From NCBI RefSeq assembly GCF_000787575.1, contig NW_012236531.1:1387396-1451395 (forward strand): 64,000 bases of DNA. Reading direction: 5' to 3'. A model generated the notes under the pieces. It ran no database searches and had not been told where the DNA came from. It saw only the letters and a list, made by a program, of their open reading frames with translations. Position numbers and translations under genes: made by a program. Shown piece by piece: positions 24,595-36,861 of the stretch (the stretch's first letter is position 1; every line of letters begins with the position of its first letter). Source of the DNA: Acytostelium subglobosum LB1. Lineage: Eukaryota > Evosea > Eumycetozoa > Acytosteliales > Acytosteliaceae.

Positions 24595-27500
24595 TTACAT
24601 TTGATCGAGATGGGAGATGGCAGCTTGGAAGGAGACAGAGCACCAGCCAAACTCGCCGCCACTCTCCAGCTCACCGGCAAAGTGTTGTAGCTGCGACACG
24701 AGTAGTGCCGAGCAGCCAATGATATTGGAGTGAATGAGTGTGTAGATAAACAGAGGGAAGAGGTCGTCTGCGCTCATGGTCGACTTTTCACCATTTACAG
24801 TGTTGCCGGCCACAAGTTCGCGAGACGTTTGTAGGCGTGGTCGTGTCTGAGGTTGTTGTTGCTGTTGTTGTTGTGTATATTGTACATGATGGTCTGCTGC
24901 GGCAGGGCCATCTGGCGATGAGATAATCTGATTGATGAGACTGTTGGTGGCGGCCACTTTGTGGATGGCGCGAGCAAACGCGTTGGTGGGTCGCACACTG
25001 CCCTGGGCCATCAAACGCACGGACACGTTGTGGATCATGGAGATAGCGCGCTGTACAGTGTAGACAATGTCGATTGGCACCACATGGAACGCCGCCTCAT
25101 TGAGTATGGACACGGCGCCCTCGAAAGGCTTGTCGCGAGCGTAGTCAAGATGCTCGGGTAAGTTGCTCGGCAACAGGTTGAGCTCGCGTATCGTCTTGGT
25201 TCGCAACTGATCCATCTTGGCCTGGAAGTCCATGTCGTAGCGGATTGATGCGCCACTACCCACGCATTTGTTCAATATGCTCTTGGTGAGCGAGTAGATG
25301 CGAGGGTAGAGCGTGCGCTTGGTCATCTGCGAGAGAAGGTGCTGTGTTGGCGTCTCGAACAGTGTGACGGTGGGTGCGATGTGGTGCTGGGCGATCATCT
25401 TGGCCGTGAACTTGTCGACAAAGTCCTCAATGTCGAGCGGCACGATCTTCTTGGCAGTGATGACGTCCTCCGAGATTACCGACACGAGTTCCTTGAGGTG
25501 GCGGCCCTCGACGAAACGGCTGTCCAGTACCCAGATGTCAAACTCGCGCTGGATGTCCAGGTTCTCGTCCCACGGGAAGTAGCTGTGGAAGTCGGGATGT
25601 GGGACGGCGCGTGCCACCATCTCTTTGAGCCGACGAGTGCGCTTCTCCACCGTGTCTGATGTGTAGTTGAACTTTGCGTTCTTATAGATGGCGCATAGAC
25701 GACTCTCGCGCTTGGTTAGGTACTGGCGCCGCCTCAGGTTGCGCTGCAAGTCGTGCGATCCGCTCATAAGGTCGACGGTCTTGGAGAAGAACGATGAGTA
25801 GACGTGCAGGTGGCGTCGTATCGACTCGTCGTCCAAGTAGCGCGTCATGTGGACAATGTCCACGAGCTTGCGCTTCAGGTTGTCACGCTTCTGATCGGTG
25901 ATAGTCTGTACCAACTCGAGCACCAGGTCATTGCAGACATAGTACTCGTGATAGGACTTGTAGATACCCAATTGGTTATCGGCGTGGAACAATCGCGATT
26001 TCTTCTCAAACTTTAGTCGAGCATTCTGTCGCTTCTCCTTCATATCATCGCAGTCCTTTGATATCTTGTTGATCAATGTTATAATCTTTGCGTTGTAAGA
26101 CTTGAGTAGTTCCTTCAACTATGTTTGATTGTGTGTTAGTGTTTCCGTGTTTCCGTGTTGCCGTGTTGCCGTGTTGCCGTGTAGCCGTGTGTAGCAGTGT
26201 GGCAACTGGAAGCATGGACATATGTCTGTGACAGGGTCTACTTACTCGCTTCATCTTTTGTGGATTGTCCAAGTCGATTGGACTGCGATAGTATCGTTGG
26301 TCCAGTTGTTGACTCTGGCGATTGTTGGCGTTGAAGCACTCCATTCCTCGACCGCCAAATACTATGGATGTCTTGTTCTGAAGGATGGACGCCGAGGTGA
26401 TTGATGCCGGAAGTATGGTAGTCAGGTCTGGCGAGCTGACCTTGGTCTGAGTTCGCGACCTATTGCTGCCGCCATTCCCACTGTTGTTGCTGCGAGGTGA
26501 GGACGCAGGAGAGTTGGATGATGACGTTGATTTGCTACTGCCGCTACCACTGAGTGGTGATGTTGGCTGGTGCTGCTGTTGGTCGGCCAACAACAGTGAG
26601 CCAGGGAACGTGGAGCGGTGTTTGAGCTGCGGGTTGACCGGGTCGAGATTGACAACGGACGTGCGTGTGAACGAGGAGTACTTGGAGGGGTCGGTGGATG
26701 AGCGCGGGTGGCTCCATTGGGAACTCCGCAGGTTGCCAGTCACCAAAGCAGACGACTGTTTGTTCTCGCCGGTGGCGCCCGCCAGCGTGGTGGGCTTGCC
26801 ATTGCGCGAGATTGTTCCAGACAGCCAGGACGAGGTCGAGGGTGAGCCTGAAGCGGGAGATGAAGATGATGAGAGTGATGATAATGATGAAGTTGAGGTG
26901 GATGGTGACATTGTAGTGTTATCAGACACAAGATAGTCGTCAGTACTGCATCCAATCAGTGTTGGCGATGATGAAGGTGATTGTGGCTGTGACTGTGAAT
27001 GTGATTGTGATGAGAGCGAGGAATGGGAATGTGAATGAGAGGTGGTGGAGTGCGATGTTGGCAGACTCGAGTCTGAACTGGAGAACATCTTTGGTCGAAG
27101 CTGAAGCATTGGTTTGATGTGAGGGGATGGTTGGGATCGAATGATTGGTGAGCCTGGCCCACTCCCACTTCCGCCGCCATTGCCACTACTTCCGCCGCCA
27201 CCGCCAAAGTTGGAAAGAGCGGATATCTCGGCACAGGAACTCCTAAGATTGTCCTCAATTCCACGTATATCAATGACCAAAGAATCAATATCCATTAGCA
27301 AGGATTCAATATCTTGTTCACTATCCTGTTTCTGAGTCTGTGTCTGCTGTGTCTGTTGTTGTTGCTGCTGCTGCTTCTTGTTCTTGATGTCTGGCGATGA
27401 TAATGTGATTGGAGTCTTGGTCTGGCCAAGTGAGGCTGATGCTGGACGCCACCATTTGGAAGTGTAGGATTTGGAGTGGTCGATCAGGTCCTCCAACATA

Positions 27501-27832
27501 TCGGATGGAGTGGTGTATGATGTGGCGCCATTGGAAGTGGAAGTGGAAGTGGTGGTAGTCGTCGATGAAGATGATGTTGTCGAGATTGAGTTTCGATTGG
27601 ATGGTGAAGTGGACTTGGAGTGAGTGAATGGCGTCGACGTTGATGTGACCTTCTGATCGACCGTGTCAAATAGATTGATGGCTAGATCCGAACGGACTTG
27701 TTTGGTTGTTTGCTGCTGGATGCCTCCTGGATTTCGATGTGAGTTCATCAACAAGAATGAGTTGGAGGTGCCAGTGGAGGTGGAGTTTGGGTTGGAAGTC
27801 GGCTTGGGGGCACCGGTGGTGAACACCATGGC
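24595..27832 (-). CDS. VPS9-domain Rab5-type GEF
   Basis: Two exons: 27832..26246 and 26118..24595, 1,036 residues. The start is the first in-frame ATG; the frame is open a little further upstream from a non-ATG codon. The first half is disordered and very Ser/Thr/Gln-rich. The second half is helical and basic (KELLKSYNAKIITLINKI, MKEKRQNARLKFEKK) and ends with a VPS9 domain: MSADDLFPLFIYTLIHSNI, ALLVSQLQHFAGELESGGEF, SVSFQAAISHL. VPS9 domains exchange GDP for GTP on Rab5/Rab21-type GTPases in early endocytosis and phagocytosis. The VPS9 core sits at the extreme C-terminus, with little after the last helix. Which Rab it serves cannot be told. The single intron carries an 8-bp minisatellite. 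Confidence 0.75.
26141..26188. repeat. 8-bp minisatellite in the VPS9 gene intron
   Basis: Six tandem 8-bp units: two GTTTCCGT, three GTTGCCGT and one GTAGCCGT, followed by decayed copies to about 26200. The whole array lies in the intron between the two VPS9-gene exons. Confidence 0.9.
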
Positions 27833-28651
27833 GTTCGAACAAAGATTGGTGCTGGTGGCAATGACAACCAGTGTAACTGTCTGTTGATCAATCAATCAAT
27901 CACCTTTGTTTGTTTGTTTGCCAAATATATATATGTGTGTGTGTGTGATTGATTGAGTGTGTGTGTGCGTGTGTGATTGAGATGAAGTGATTGATTGATG
28001 ACACACGAATGCGGGAAGTGTTACTAGTTGTGTATGAGTGAATACTTGAGTTTTTGCTGTTTGATGAGCCACCTCAAAACCTTGATATTTGTTGTTGGCC
28101 TTCCACAACTAACCCAGCTATCCAATTCATCCATCGTTTGCAGAGTGGTCCAGATTCGCTGATCACTACCCTGTGCCACACTATTGTTCTTTAGATCTCT
28201 CCAAAGGTACAACAACACTCAATGAGAATATCGATTTGTTCACTTCATTTCATGCATTCATTCCATCATTAATCTTCATCTTGGCCAGGTGTTGTGTCAA
28301 CATAGGCCCTGTTTATCAATGATAATGGGTGATCAACTACTACATCGGTGAATGGGCTCAATGTTCATGGTTGTAGAATGACAATTGTTTGTTTGTTTTT
28401 GTTTGTTTGTTAGTCAGTGTCATGACTTAATATCTTTTGTGCCCCTTTGATGTTGATTGTTGGTATCCTAGGTAGGCCATGCGTCATCACTTACCCTCGA
28501 CCCGCAACCCTCGAACCCTTGAACCCAACCCTCAACCCTCGACCCTTGACTCCTCACACACTCACTTTGATGAATCATTGTTTAGTGAACTTCATTCATT
28601 CATTCATTCACCTGCTCAATTATATACAGATAACTCACTTACATACTTAGG
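27833..28651. promoter_or_regulatory. Divergent intergenic region between VPS9-gene and ALG1
   Basis: 819 bp. It holds a TG-rich microsatellite near 27930-27975, a 64-codon minus-strand frame at 28024-28218 without an ATG or recognisable family, TTTG repeats near 28385-28412, a CCCT-rich telomere-like tract at 28492-28553 and CATT repeats just upstream of the ALG1 start. Promoters for both genes must lie here, but no defined element was recognised. Confidence 0.4.
28492..28553. repeat. CCCT-rich telomere-like tract
   Basis: Degenerate repeats of ACCCTCGA, AACCCT and CAACCCT on the plus strand, about 100 bp upstream of the ALG1 ATG. Similar in style to the opposite-strand GGGTTA tract at 15881-15920. 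Confidence 0.6.
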
Positions 28652-30204
28652 ATGGCAACATCCAACAAGAATGAACAAGCAACTGGTCATGTTGCAGTGG
28701 TCGTCCTAGGTGACATTGGAAGATCACCTCGCATGCAATATCATGCACTGTCAATCGCTCAGTTGCCAAACACAAAGGTGTCGATCATTGGTTACAACGA
28801 ATCGATACCTCATCCAACAATTGTGAACAATGATCGTATAAAGATACACTCTCTACGTGCATTCCCCGCAATGTCCGAGAAGCTACGCGTCTCTATACTA
28901 TGGCCTGTGTTGGCAGCACTCAAGGTGATGTTCCAGATCATACAGTTGATGTGGCAGCTACTGTTTGTTGTGCCACGACCTCTACATACTGTTATAGTGC
29001 AGTCTCCACCTGCTATCCCCACCATATTCGTACTCCGCATCGTCTGTTCGCTGCGCTCTGTGCGTCTAATCATTGACTGGCACAACCTTGGCTACACACT
29101 ACTCCAACTATCCATTCGCAAGTCTGAGACACATCCGATCATTCGTCTGGCCAAATGGTAGGGTGGTATTTGGTCGCGATAGCTCCTCATGCTCTCACTC
29201 ACTCATTCATTCATTCAATCCCATCCAGGATCGAGAAGACCTTTGGAAAGAAGGCTTATGCCCATCTCTTTGTCACTGAAGCCATTAAGAACAAGCTTGT
29301 CAAGGAATGGGGACTACAGTATGTGTCGTCTCACCCTCTCCCTCCTTCGCTTACTAACTTACAATCACCAATCAATCAATTCAGAGGCCAGACATACGTG
29401 CTGCATGATAAACCAGCACCTATATTCATGTATATGACTGATAAGGAACGATTGGACTTTGTCAAGCTGTTCAAGGACAAGTATAAGATCACGGCTGAGA
29501 AGGACGTTCGCTTCATTGACAGCGCCCTACAGACTGCCAAGGGCTCAACACAAACCAGGACCGCCCTGGCAATCTCCTCAACAAGCTGGACGCCAGACGA
29601 AGACTTCTCGATACTGTTGAGCGCGCTAGTCGAGTATGACCGCAAGCTGAACCGCATCGAAGAGGGACGTCGTCCAAACATCCTATTCTTCATCACGGGC
29701 AAAGGCCCTCAGAAGGAGTACTATGAGCGCGAGATCGCCAAGCTCAACCTCACACACTGCCATGTGATCACCGTATGGCTGGCATCGGAGGACTACCCCA
29801 AACTACTGGGCTGTGCCGACGTGGGCGTATCACTGCACCGATCATCGTCGGGCTGCGACCTGCCCATGAAGGTGGTCGACATGTTTGGATGCTGCGTGCC
29901 ATGCTACGCTGTCGACTTCCAATGTCTGGACGAGCTGGTGCAGACAGGTGTCAATGGTCGCGTGTTCAATGACAGCTCTGATTTGGCACAGTTCTTCTTT
30001 GACGACTTTGCCGACTATCCATCGACCAAGCTCAACAAGTTCCGCGAGAACCTGCGCGCCAAGAGAGCTGAAAACACATGGGACAACGAATGGCGACACA
30101 TCAAGCATCTCTTTGAGAGCAAGCGCGAGCGTGGTGTATCCACTCCATCATCATCCTCTTCTTCATCTTCATCATCATCCACTGGCGATAAAAAGACAAG
30201 ATAA
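28652..30204 (+). CDS. alg1: ALG1, chitobiosyldiphosphodolichol beta-mannosyltransferase
   Basis: Exons 28652..29157, 29229..29318 and 29385..30204, 471 residues. ALG1 adds the first mannose, from GDP-mannose, to GlcNAc2-PP-dolichol on the cytosolic face of the ER, a step essential for N-glycosylation. Seen: the GT-B N-terminal start (VAVVVLGDIGRSPRMQYHA), a membrane-associating hydrophobic stretch, IDWHNLGYTLL, the spliced EKTFGKKAYAHLFVTEAIK and WGLQGQTYVLHDKPAPIF, and the C-terminal nucleotide-sugar half (ADVGVSLHRSSSGCDLPMK, VDMFGCCVPCYA, LDELVQTGVNGRVF). Length matches the family. A Ser-rich run and a basic tail end the protein. Ends 136 bp from the convergent ZNF598 gene. Confidence 0.93.
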
Positions 30205-30339
30205 ACCATTCAATCAATCGATCAATCAATCAATCTCTGTTGGTGTCGCAAGGTGGATAGCACGTTGCTTAGTCTATATCAATGTTTATTCGCCAAGGTG
30301 ATCGTGATCGAGTTGATTTGGTTGTTCCAAATCGTTCGT

Positions 30340-33037
30340 TTAGAACTTCAATACAATCTTCTTTCCCCTGTAATTGAGTGGATGGTTAGTCATCTCAATC
30401 AATCACATGTGAGTGAGATACATACTTCTGAACAAACTGTGGTCCGGATGGAGCTGCTGCCTTGGGCGCAGCTGGTGCTGGCTTGGGACGTGGCTTGTCT
30501 GAGCCGGGAAGAGAGGGGAAGTCATCTTCCTTGGGTCTTTGCATTGAGCGAAGTGGCGCTGCGGTTGGTTGTGGTGGCTTGTTGGCCTCCATGGCGATCT
30601 TGGAGAAGTTGGTGGTGGAGGTTGTGCCCGATGGGTAGTAGTTGCCCACGCCCACACCCAATAGCGATGGGTACTCAATCTCGTCGTCCTCGTCGTCTCC
30701 TGGCAGTCTGCCAGAGGTTCTTGGAGCTCTAGAAGTGGAGTTCTTGGTCGAAGTGCTCTTGCTAATCTTTGACGCCATCGAGTTGGAGGGCGATGGTGCG
30801 GTGGATGTTGTGGATGACACCACAAATGTGTGTAGGGGCTTGGTGGACACGTTGAGACCTGGTCCCTTCTTGACCTGCTGCATGGTCTGAGAGGACGACG
30901 TCGACCAGATGTTGGCCTGCTCCGTCTTGTTCTTTCCGTCCTTCTTCTTTGAGGGCTTGGATGCCAGCGATGGATACTGCTCCTCGACGTGCTTCATGAA
31001 GTTGTGCAGCTGCACCAAAGAGTCGCGCTTCGACTCGTCCGGGAGCAACTCGACCAACTGATCAAAGATGGTGTTGGCATTGGTCTTGCCAAACAGCTGT
31101 ACAAACTGTGTGTAGTACTCGTTGACCTCGGTGCGTCCGTTCCTAAACTCCACAGAGATGGTCTTGAACACGGCGAACTGCTTATCGTTCAACATCGTCT
31201 GAATCTTCTCGATCAGCTGCTTATTCTTCTGGTCGATCTCCTCCTGGGTCAACTGCCGCTGTCTCTCCTGCTTGACAAAGCCTGGATTGAAGGCCTTTGG
31301 TGCGCTGCTGATGCCAAACCTGCTGGCCACGACTGAGCTAGCCGAGGGATATGACGACGAGCTTGAGCTGGTGTTGGTGGCGGTCGACAATGATAGTCCA
31401 GGGAACTCTTCGGCAAAGTTGTTATCATTGACGGGCGCGGTGGATGTAGTTGATGTTGTTGATGTGGTCGATGTCGTTGTTGTCGACCTGGATGGGGTGG
31501 AGGAGGAAGTAGAAGAATACAAAGACGACGAAGATGCAGGCGGCTGTTGTTGTGAGATTCGCGAGTTCTGAGTAAAGTTGAGGTTGATCTGAGTGGCCTG
31601 GCGGATCTGTACCTTGGACATGTTGGTCGTGTCGAGATGCGTGGAGATCGAGTGCTGCTTCAAGGTGATCTCGTCGGGGAACACAATGAATCGCTTCTCG
31701 ACACACTCGGGATGGTCACAGGGGAAGTGCTCGTCGATGAAGTGACGCCTCAGCTTGGCAAAGTCCTTAAAGTATTGGTAGAGCACGCCCACCTTCTCAC
31801 AGAGGAAGCAGGTGAAATGGGTCTTGGTCATGTGCTCATAGAGGTGGTCGTCGCCGTAGAAGTACCTGTCACAGAACTTGCATACGGGATGTCCCTTCTT
31901 GCCCTTCTTCACCTCACCAGCGCCTCCATTCCACTCGGCAAGATGCAGAGGAATGTACTTTGGATCATACAAGTCCTGCTCAGGCAGGAACACCTTTCTA
32001 TCATTCAGACATATCTCACTTTAAGATTGATTGAGTTAGTGATTGGGTTAGTGATTGAGTGATTGGAATGATTCCAGAAGGATCAACAACATACCAATAA
32101 CATCTTGAATGCTCGGCTCGCATATGTATCTCAAGCTTCTTGAGAGACTCGAATGGTTGGGATTCACAGAGACGACAGGAGAACTGCCAGAGAGATGCAA
32201 CACTCTCTTCAAAGTCAGGATTGTCGAATAGGATGTTGAGGCCACGGTTCAGTGACAGCTGGCCCTGTGCGAGCTGAGCATACTTGATATCTGTCTTTTG
32301 AGTGAAGATCACTTGTTTCATCTCGGTCTATTGATGGTCAGTCTCGTGATCTTGTGATGTCATGTCATCATGAACAGACTTACCTTGCACATACAACACT
32401 TGTTGTCCTTGTATAGCTCTCTTTGACGTAGGATACATAGTGAGCACACCTCGGTATGGTCACATTCTCCGATGGAGTAGAAGACGATTGGATCACAACA
32501 GAGGATGCAGTGTCTCTCCTGAATGGGGAATCGGTCTAGTCGCAAGATAGTCTGTAATGAGTTGTCTAACACTGCTGCACTCTTTTGAGGATCTACAACT
32601 GAGTGACCATGGGCATGAGCATGTGATGCCTTGCTATTATGTTGATGTTGATTGTGATTATGTCCACCTCCTCTCTTATTCGCTGAGCCATCCTTTGATG
32701 GAGTTGTTGATGTCTTTGGCTCTCCTCTTGGCTCTCTTGGTTCTCTTGGCTCCTTTTGATCCTTTTGATCTTTTTGATCCTTTGGATCACGAGGCTTTCT
32801 CTGATCTCTTTGTGGCTTCTTCTGTGGTTGTTCACCTGCCGCTGCAGGTGGTTGTTGTGAAGCAGCACCAGTAGCTGGAGCCTTCTTAGGTTCCTTTGGT
32901 GCCTTCTGACGTTGTTGTTGTTGTTGTTGTTGAGGCTTTGGTTGTCGTTGACCTCCACTACCACCACTTGCTCCTCCCTCTGAAGTTGATGAAGAGGATG
33001 AAGTTGAAGTTGTTGATGTAGTTGTAGTTGTTGACAT
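30340..33037 (-). CDS. ZNF598/Hel2-type RING E3 ubiquitin ligase
   Basis: Exons 33037..32384, 32327..32095, 32018..30426 and 30367..30340, 835 residues. Domain order: an N-terminal Ser/Gln/Lys/Pro-rich tail; a RING of the ZNF598 type (CILCCDPIVFYSIGECDH, CCMCK) at about 177-217; a C2H2 array (FSCRLCESQPF, CEICLNDRKVF, VCKFCDRYFYGDDHLYEH, FTCFLCEKVGVLYQYFKDF, FPCDHPECVEKRF); and a long Ser/Thr-rich C-terminus ending KGKKIVLKF. In yeast and animals this ligase recognises collided ribosomes and ubiquitinates 40S proteins to start ribosome-associated quality control. All zinc ligands of the RING are visible. The last exon codes for only nine residues. Poly-Gln and DPKDQKDQKDQKEPREP-like charged repeats in the N-terminus are dictyostelid-style expansions. 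Confidence 0.88.
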
Positions 33038-33413
33038 TATATATTATATTAAGTATGTAAGTAAATTGGTATTATGTGTTGGTATGTTATATATATGTTG
33101 ATCGATATGTTATATCTATCTCTCTGTTTATCACCTTGTATTCTGCAGAATGAATGAATAAATGATCTTGGAGAATGCAACACTTTATCAGATTTCTCTT
33201 GTGTAATTATTTGAGAATGGAGTGTCTTCATTCCAAAATGGGTTGCATGATCAAACAAGATGGAACTGAGAATGGAATGATCGTGTGACAACAAAGGTCA
33301 AACGAATGTCAATAAGATGGAAAGGACTATAATATAATTACCTCGGGAATTAATTAATTAATATTGAATGATATATTAATTTATTCTTTAAACTAATTAA
33401 TAATTAAAAATTA
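33038..33413. other. Intergenic, 376 bp, AT-rich
   Basis: Lies between the 5' end of the ZNF598 gene and the 3' end of eIF2-gamma, both minus strand. TATA-rich near the ZNF598 start; TTAATTAA repeats near 33350-33410. No gene seen. Confidence 0.5.
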
Positions 33414-35055
33414 TTATTTCTCAATGAGAGTACCCTTGGTGATGGTACCCCAGCCAATCAGACGCCAGTTCTTGTCGACACGTCTACTCAAAGCAATCTT
33501 CTCACCCTCCTGTGTGCACACTGGGGACAGAAGAGCAAGCTTGGCCAGATCGTGCTTGACGGCCGTGACACGGCAGCCAGTGGACGTCGAACCAATGTTG
33601 ACCATGAGCGTGTCGTCCTTGAGCAGCTTGCGAACCTTGCTCTGCTTCTCGCCACCCTCGGACTTAACACCGAGCAGACGACGCAGCAGGAAGAAGTTGA
33701 TTTCCAGCGCAATGAAGATCTCAGGCAGCTTGCCGACTGAGCCCAGCACCTGGCCGACCAGACGATCGGCACGGCACAGACTTGGGTCGATCTTGGTGCC
33801 GACACCGATCAGACCACCTGGCACGGCGTACTGGAGGTCGTTCTCCTCGGCGTACAGCGAGATGATTCTGGAGAAGAGGGGCGCGCAGCGCATGCGGCCG
33901 TCAAAGTCCTTGGTGATGACTCCGGGACGCACCTCAACCTCGTCGCCAACGCGCAGCACTCCCTTGATGATGGAGCCTCCGGCCACACCACCCTTGAGCT
34001 CGTCGACCTTGGCGCCGGGCTTGTTGACATCGAATGAACGAATGACAATGAGGTGAGGGTCCGAGGTGAAGTCGCGCACGGGGATGGGGATCTTCTTGAC
34101 GATATATTCGCAAATGACATCGATATTGTACTTCATCTGTGCAGAGATGGGGATGATCGGGGCGTTCTCGGCGACGGTACCCTGAATAAACTTGAGAATC
34201 TGTCCATACTGCTCCTTGGCAGCGGCCTCCTTGACGAGGTCGATCTTGTTCTGCAGGATGATGATGTTGCGCAGGTTCATGATCTCAATGGCGGCAATGT
34301 GCTCGGCCGTCTGTGGCTGTGGGCACGACTCGTTACCGGCGATCAGCAGCATTGCGGCGTCCATGACTGCGGCACCGTTGAGCATTGTGGCCATGAGCAC
34401 GTCGTGACCTGGACAGTCGACGAAAGACACATGACGCAACAGCTTCATCTTGCCGCCACAGTTGGGGCGCTCGCACATTGGCTCGTCCTCAGTATTACTC
34501 CTGTACGATTTGTAGCATCCTGGTCTGTGGCACTCTGGGTTCTCGCACTTGTATATCTTAGCATTGGCGTAACCCAACTTGATAGTAATGTTACGCTTGA
34601 ACTCTGTAGACCAACGAACAGTCTATAATATGTTTGATTGATTGATTGATTGAGTGATTGAGTGATTGAGTATAAGTGAGTGATTGGTGTTCCATGACCC
34701 TGTGTATGTTGTCGCTAATGCTGTTGTTGTCTTCATCATCCTCATAATTATCATAATGATCTCTGTCGCTGTTGATACCTACAAGAACACCAGAGATGGC
34801 CTTGACCACGGTACTCTTTCCGTGAGCTACGTGTCCAATGGTACCAATGTTGATTGTTGCCTGTCTGCTGATGACGTTTGGAGACAGTGGAGTGAGTGTT
34901 GAAACATCCAATGTCTTTAGATCCTGGACCATCAGTTGTGCCTTTGGTTTAGCGACTGCTGGTGCTGCTACAACAGCTGGTGCAAAGTGTACAGCTGGAG
35001 CAGCAGCAGGTTGATTTGTTGTAGTTGTAGTTGTAGTATTCTCTGTATCAGCCAT
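33414..35055 (-). CDS. eif2s3: Translation initiation factor eIF2, gamma subunit
   Basis: Two exons: 35055..34783 and 34622..33414, 493 residues. eIF2-gamma is the GTPase core of the ternary complex that brings Met-tRNAi to the 40S subunit. Seen: an Ala/Pro/Thr-rich N-terminal extension, the G1 motif GHVAHGKST, the spliced join [13 protein letters not shown] followed by [16 protein letters not shown] with the zinc-ribbon cysteines, VDCPGHD (G3), NKID (G4), SAQ (G5), and the EF-Tu-like domains II and III. Length and motifs match the family apart from the N-terminal extension of about 40 residues. GC-rich third positions suggest strong expression. Its promoter is shared or adjacent to the flavoprotein gene 323 bp away. 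Confidence 0.96.
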
Positions 35056-35245
35056 GATTGTCTATAAATTGATCAATACACTATATTATATTATATATTA
35101 TATTATATTGTGTAATGTTTGATTGATTGAATGATTGAATGAAGGAGACACATTGATGTGTGAGAAGGTCGTGCATTTATGTTCACCAAAGTGAGAAAAA
35201 AGAAAAAAAACTAAACCAAATCGAGTCGTGTTGTTCTCACCCTAA

Positions 35246-35253
35246 TCCCATAA
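35246..35253 (+). promoter_or_regulatory. DUSE-like element TCCCATAA
   Basis: Matches the Dictyostelium upstream sequence element (A/T)CCCA(T/A)AA, known to lie about 60 bp upstream of many Dictyostelium small-RNA genes. It sits in the eIF2-gamma/flavoprotein spacer. A single 8-mer match can be chance, and no small RNA was recognised downstream. Confidence 0.2.
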
Positions 35254-35378
35254 ACTAAACGTTGACTATTCATCCAACTGAGGGTTGACTCGGTCGGTTT
35301 AGTCTGTAGCCCTCATTTGGACATTACAAACACACTACACTGTATCAAGTATCAAGATGAGATGATAATTTCGTCATC

Positions 35379-36861
35379 ATGTCCAAGAAGAATGTAGTGG
35401 TCTCTATAATTGGTGGAGGTGCGGCTGGTCTAGCATCATGCTACTTTGCCGCGAGGCAGTTGAAAGCGTTAAACATACCTGGTGTCAACATAAGGATTGT
35501 AAGTATGATTGAGTTGGATATTGGATGTTGGATGTTGGATGTTGACTAACAATGTAATGATCGTATATAGTTGGAGAGGAAGAGTGAGACTGGCAAGAAG
35601 ATCTTGATGTCTGGCGGGTCGAGATGCAATGGTGAGTGAGCGAGCGAGTTAATGAACGAACGAGATGAGTTGGATGAATGAATGACTAACATAATCAACA
35701 GTACTCCCAAAGGTCGTGGATATAAAGAAGGACTACTTCAGTGAGGACATGAATATATGCAGGAGGATATTGAATAGTTGGAACGTACCAGACTGTCATA
35801 AATGGTTGTCCTCCGAGATTGGACTGCAACTCGCATTGGAGGAAGGCTCGAATAAGTACTTCCCCGAGTCAAACTCGGCAAGGGATGTACGTGATCTACT
35901 GCTCCAAAGATGTCAACAATTAGGAGTCGAGGTCCAGTATGATCGTTGTGTCAACAACATCGTCGCCGACACATCCGAGGACGACTTTGGCGGCTTCACA
36001 ATCACTGGTACGACAGACAAGGACACTCAACAACACTTCAAACTGCGGTCGGATATTGTGGTGCTGGCGAGTGGTGGCCTGTCCTTTCCCGCGGTGGGCA
36101 CAGATGGTCGCGGCTATGGCATCGCCTCACGTCTTGGACATACAGTGCACCCGACCTACGCCGCGCTGACACCACTCACTGGCACACATCCTGGCGGCAT
36201 CAATGACTTGCGTGGAGTCTCTTTGAACGTCGAGCTCAAGTGTGGCAACGCAGTGTCCAATCGATCTGGCATGGTCTTTACACACAAAGGCTTCAGCGGA
36301 CCCTCGGTCCTGGATCTATCACATCACATTGTCCAACCGCTAACTTTGGCTCAACAACAGTCGCAACAACTAGTCGTGCCCAAGTTGATTGTATCATTCG
36401 ATGGCGAGACGCGAGACGTGTGGGCAAGAAGGTTGGCCAACGAGACCACAGAGTATGGCGGACAGAACATGATGGTGGCCAATCGCATCGGTCAGTTCTT
36501 GCCCTCGCGACTCGTCGACGCGCTCCTTGCCGAGTTGGGTGTGTCTGGCACCACCAAGATATGCGAGCTGAAACAGGCGGATAGGAAGGCGTTGGTGGAG
36601 TCGCTGGCCGCCTACCAGCTACAGTGCAGTGGACATGAAGGATATAGAAAGGCTGAGGTCACTGGCGGTGGTGTATCACTGCGAGACATTGATCACCGCA
36701 CTCTGGAGAGCAAGACAGTACCTGGACTATTCATCGCTGGTGAGCTACTTGATGTCTTTGGTCGAATAGGTGGCTTCAACTTCTACTGGGCCTGGACAAC
36801 AGGTCGCGCTGCAGGTCAAGGCGTAGCAGAAAGAATAAAACATGGACGACCTACTCAATGA
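35379..36861 (+). CDS. HI0933/BaiN-like FAD-dependent oxidoreductase
   Basis: Exons 35379..35498, 35571..35631 and 35702..36861, 446 residues. The start is the ATG at 35379, which places the dinucleotide-binding fold at the N-terminus (VVSIIGGGAAGLASCYFAA). Also seen: the family motif ILMSGGSRCN (split over exon 2), VVLASGGLSFPAVGTDGRGY, FTHKGFSGPSVLDLS, and the C-terminal FAD contact PGLFIAGELLDVFGRIGGFNFYWAWTTG. This is the COG2081 flavoprotein family (HI0933, YhiN, BaiN), widespread in bacteria; physiological substrates are mostly unknown. Length is close to bacterial relatives. Three exons show it is a resident nuclear gene, even if the family arrived from bacteria. Introns here carry TGAN-type repeats on the sense strand, unlike most introns in the window. 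Confidence 0.85.

Noticed and set aside
24595-24722. Short plus-strand frame over the VPS9 domain
   Set aside because: Shadow frame; VPS9 motifs are clear on the minus strand.
26141-26188. Tandem units resembling a CRISPR array
   Set aside because: Units are 8 bp with no spacers, inside a eukaryotic intron; a minisatellite explains them.
28024-28218. 64-codon minus-strand frame as a possible gene or upstream VPS9-gene exon
   Set aside because: No ATG, no good splice partner, and no recognisable family.
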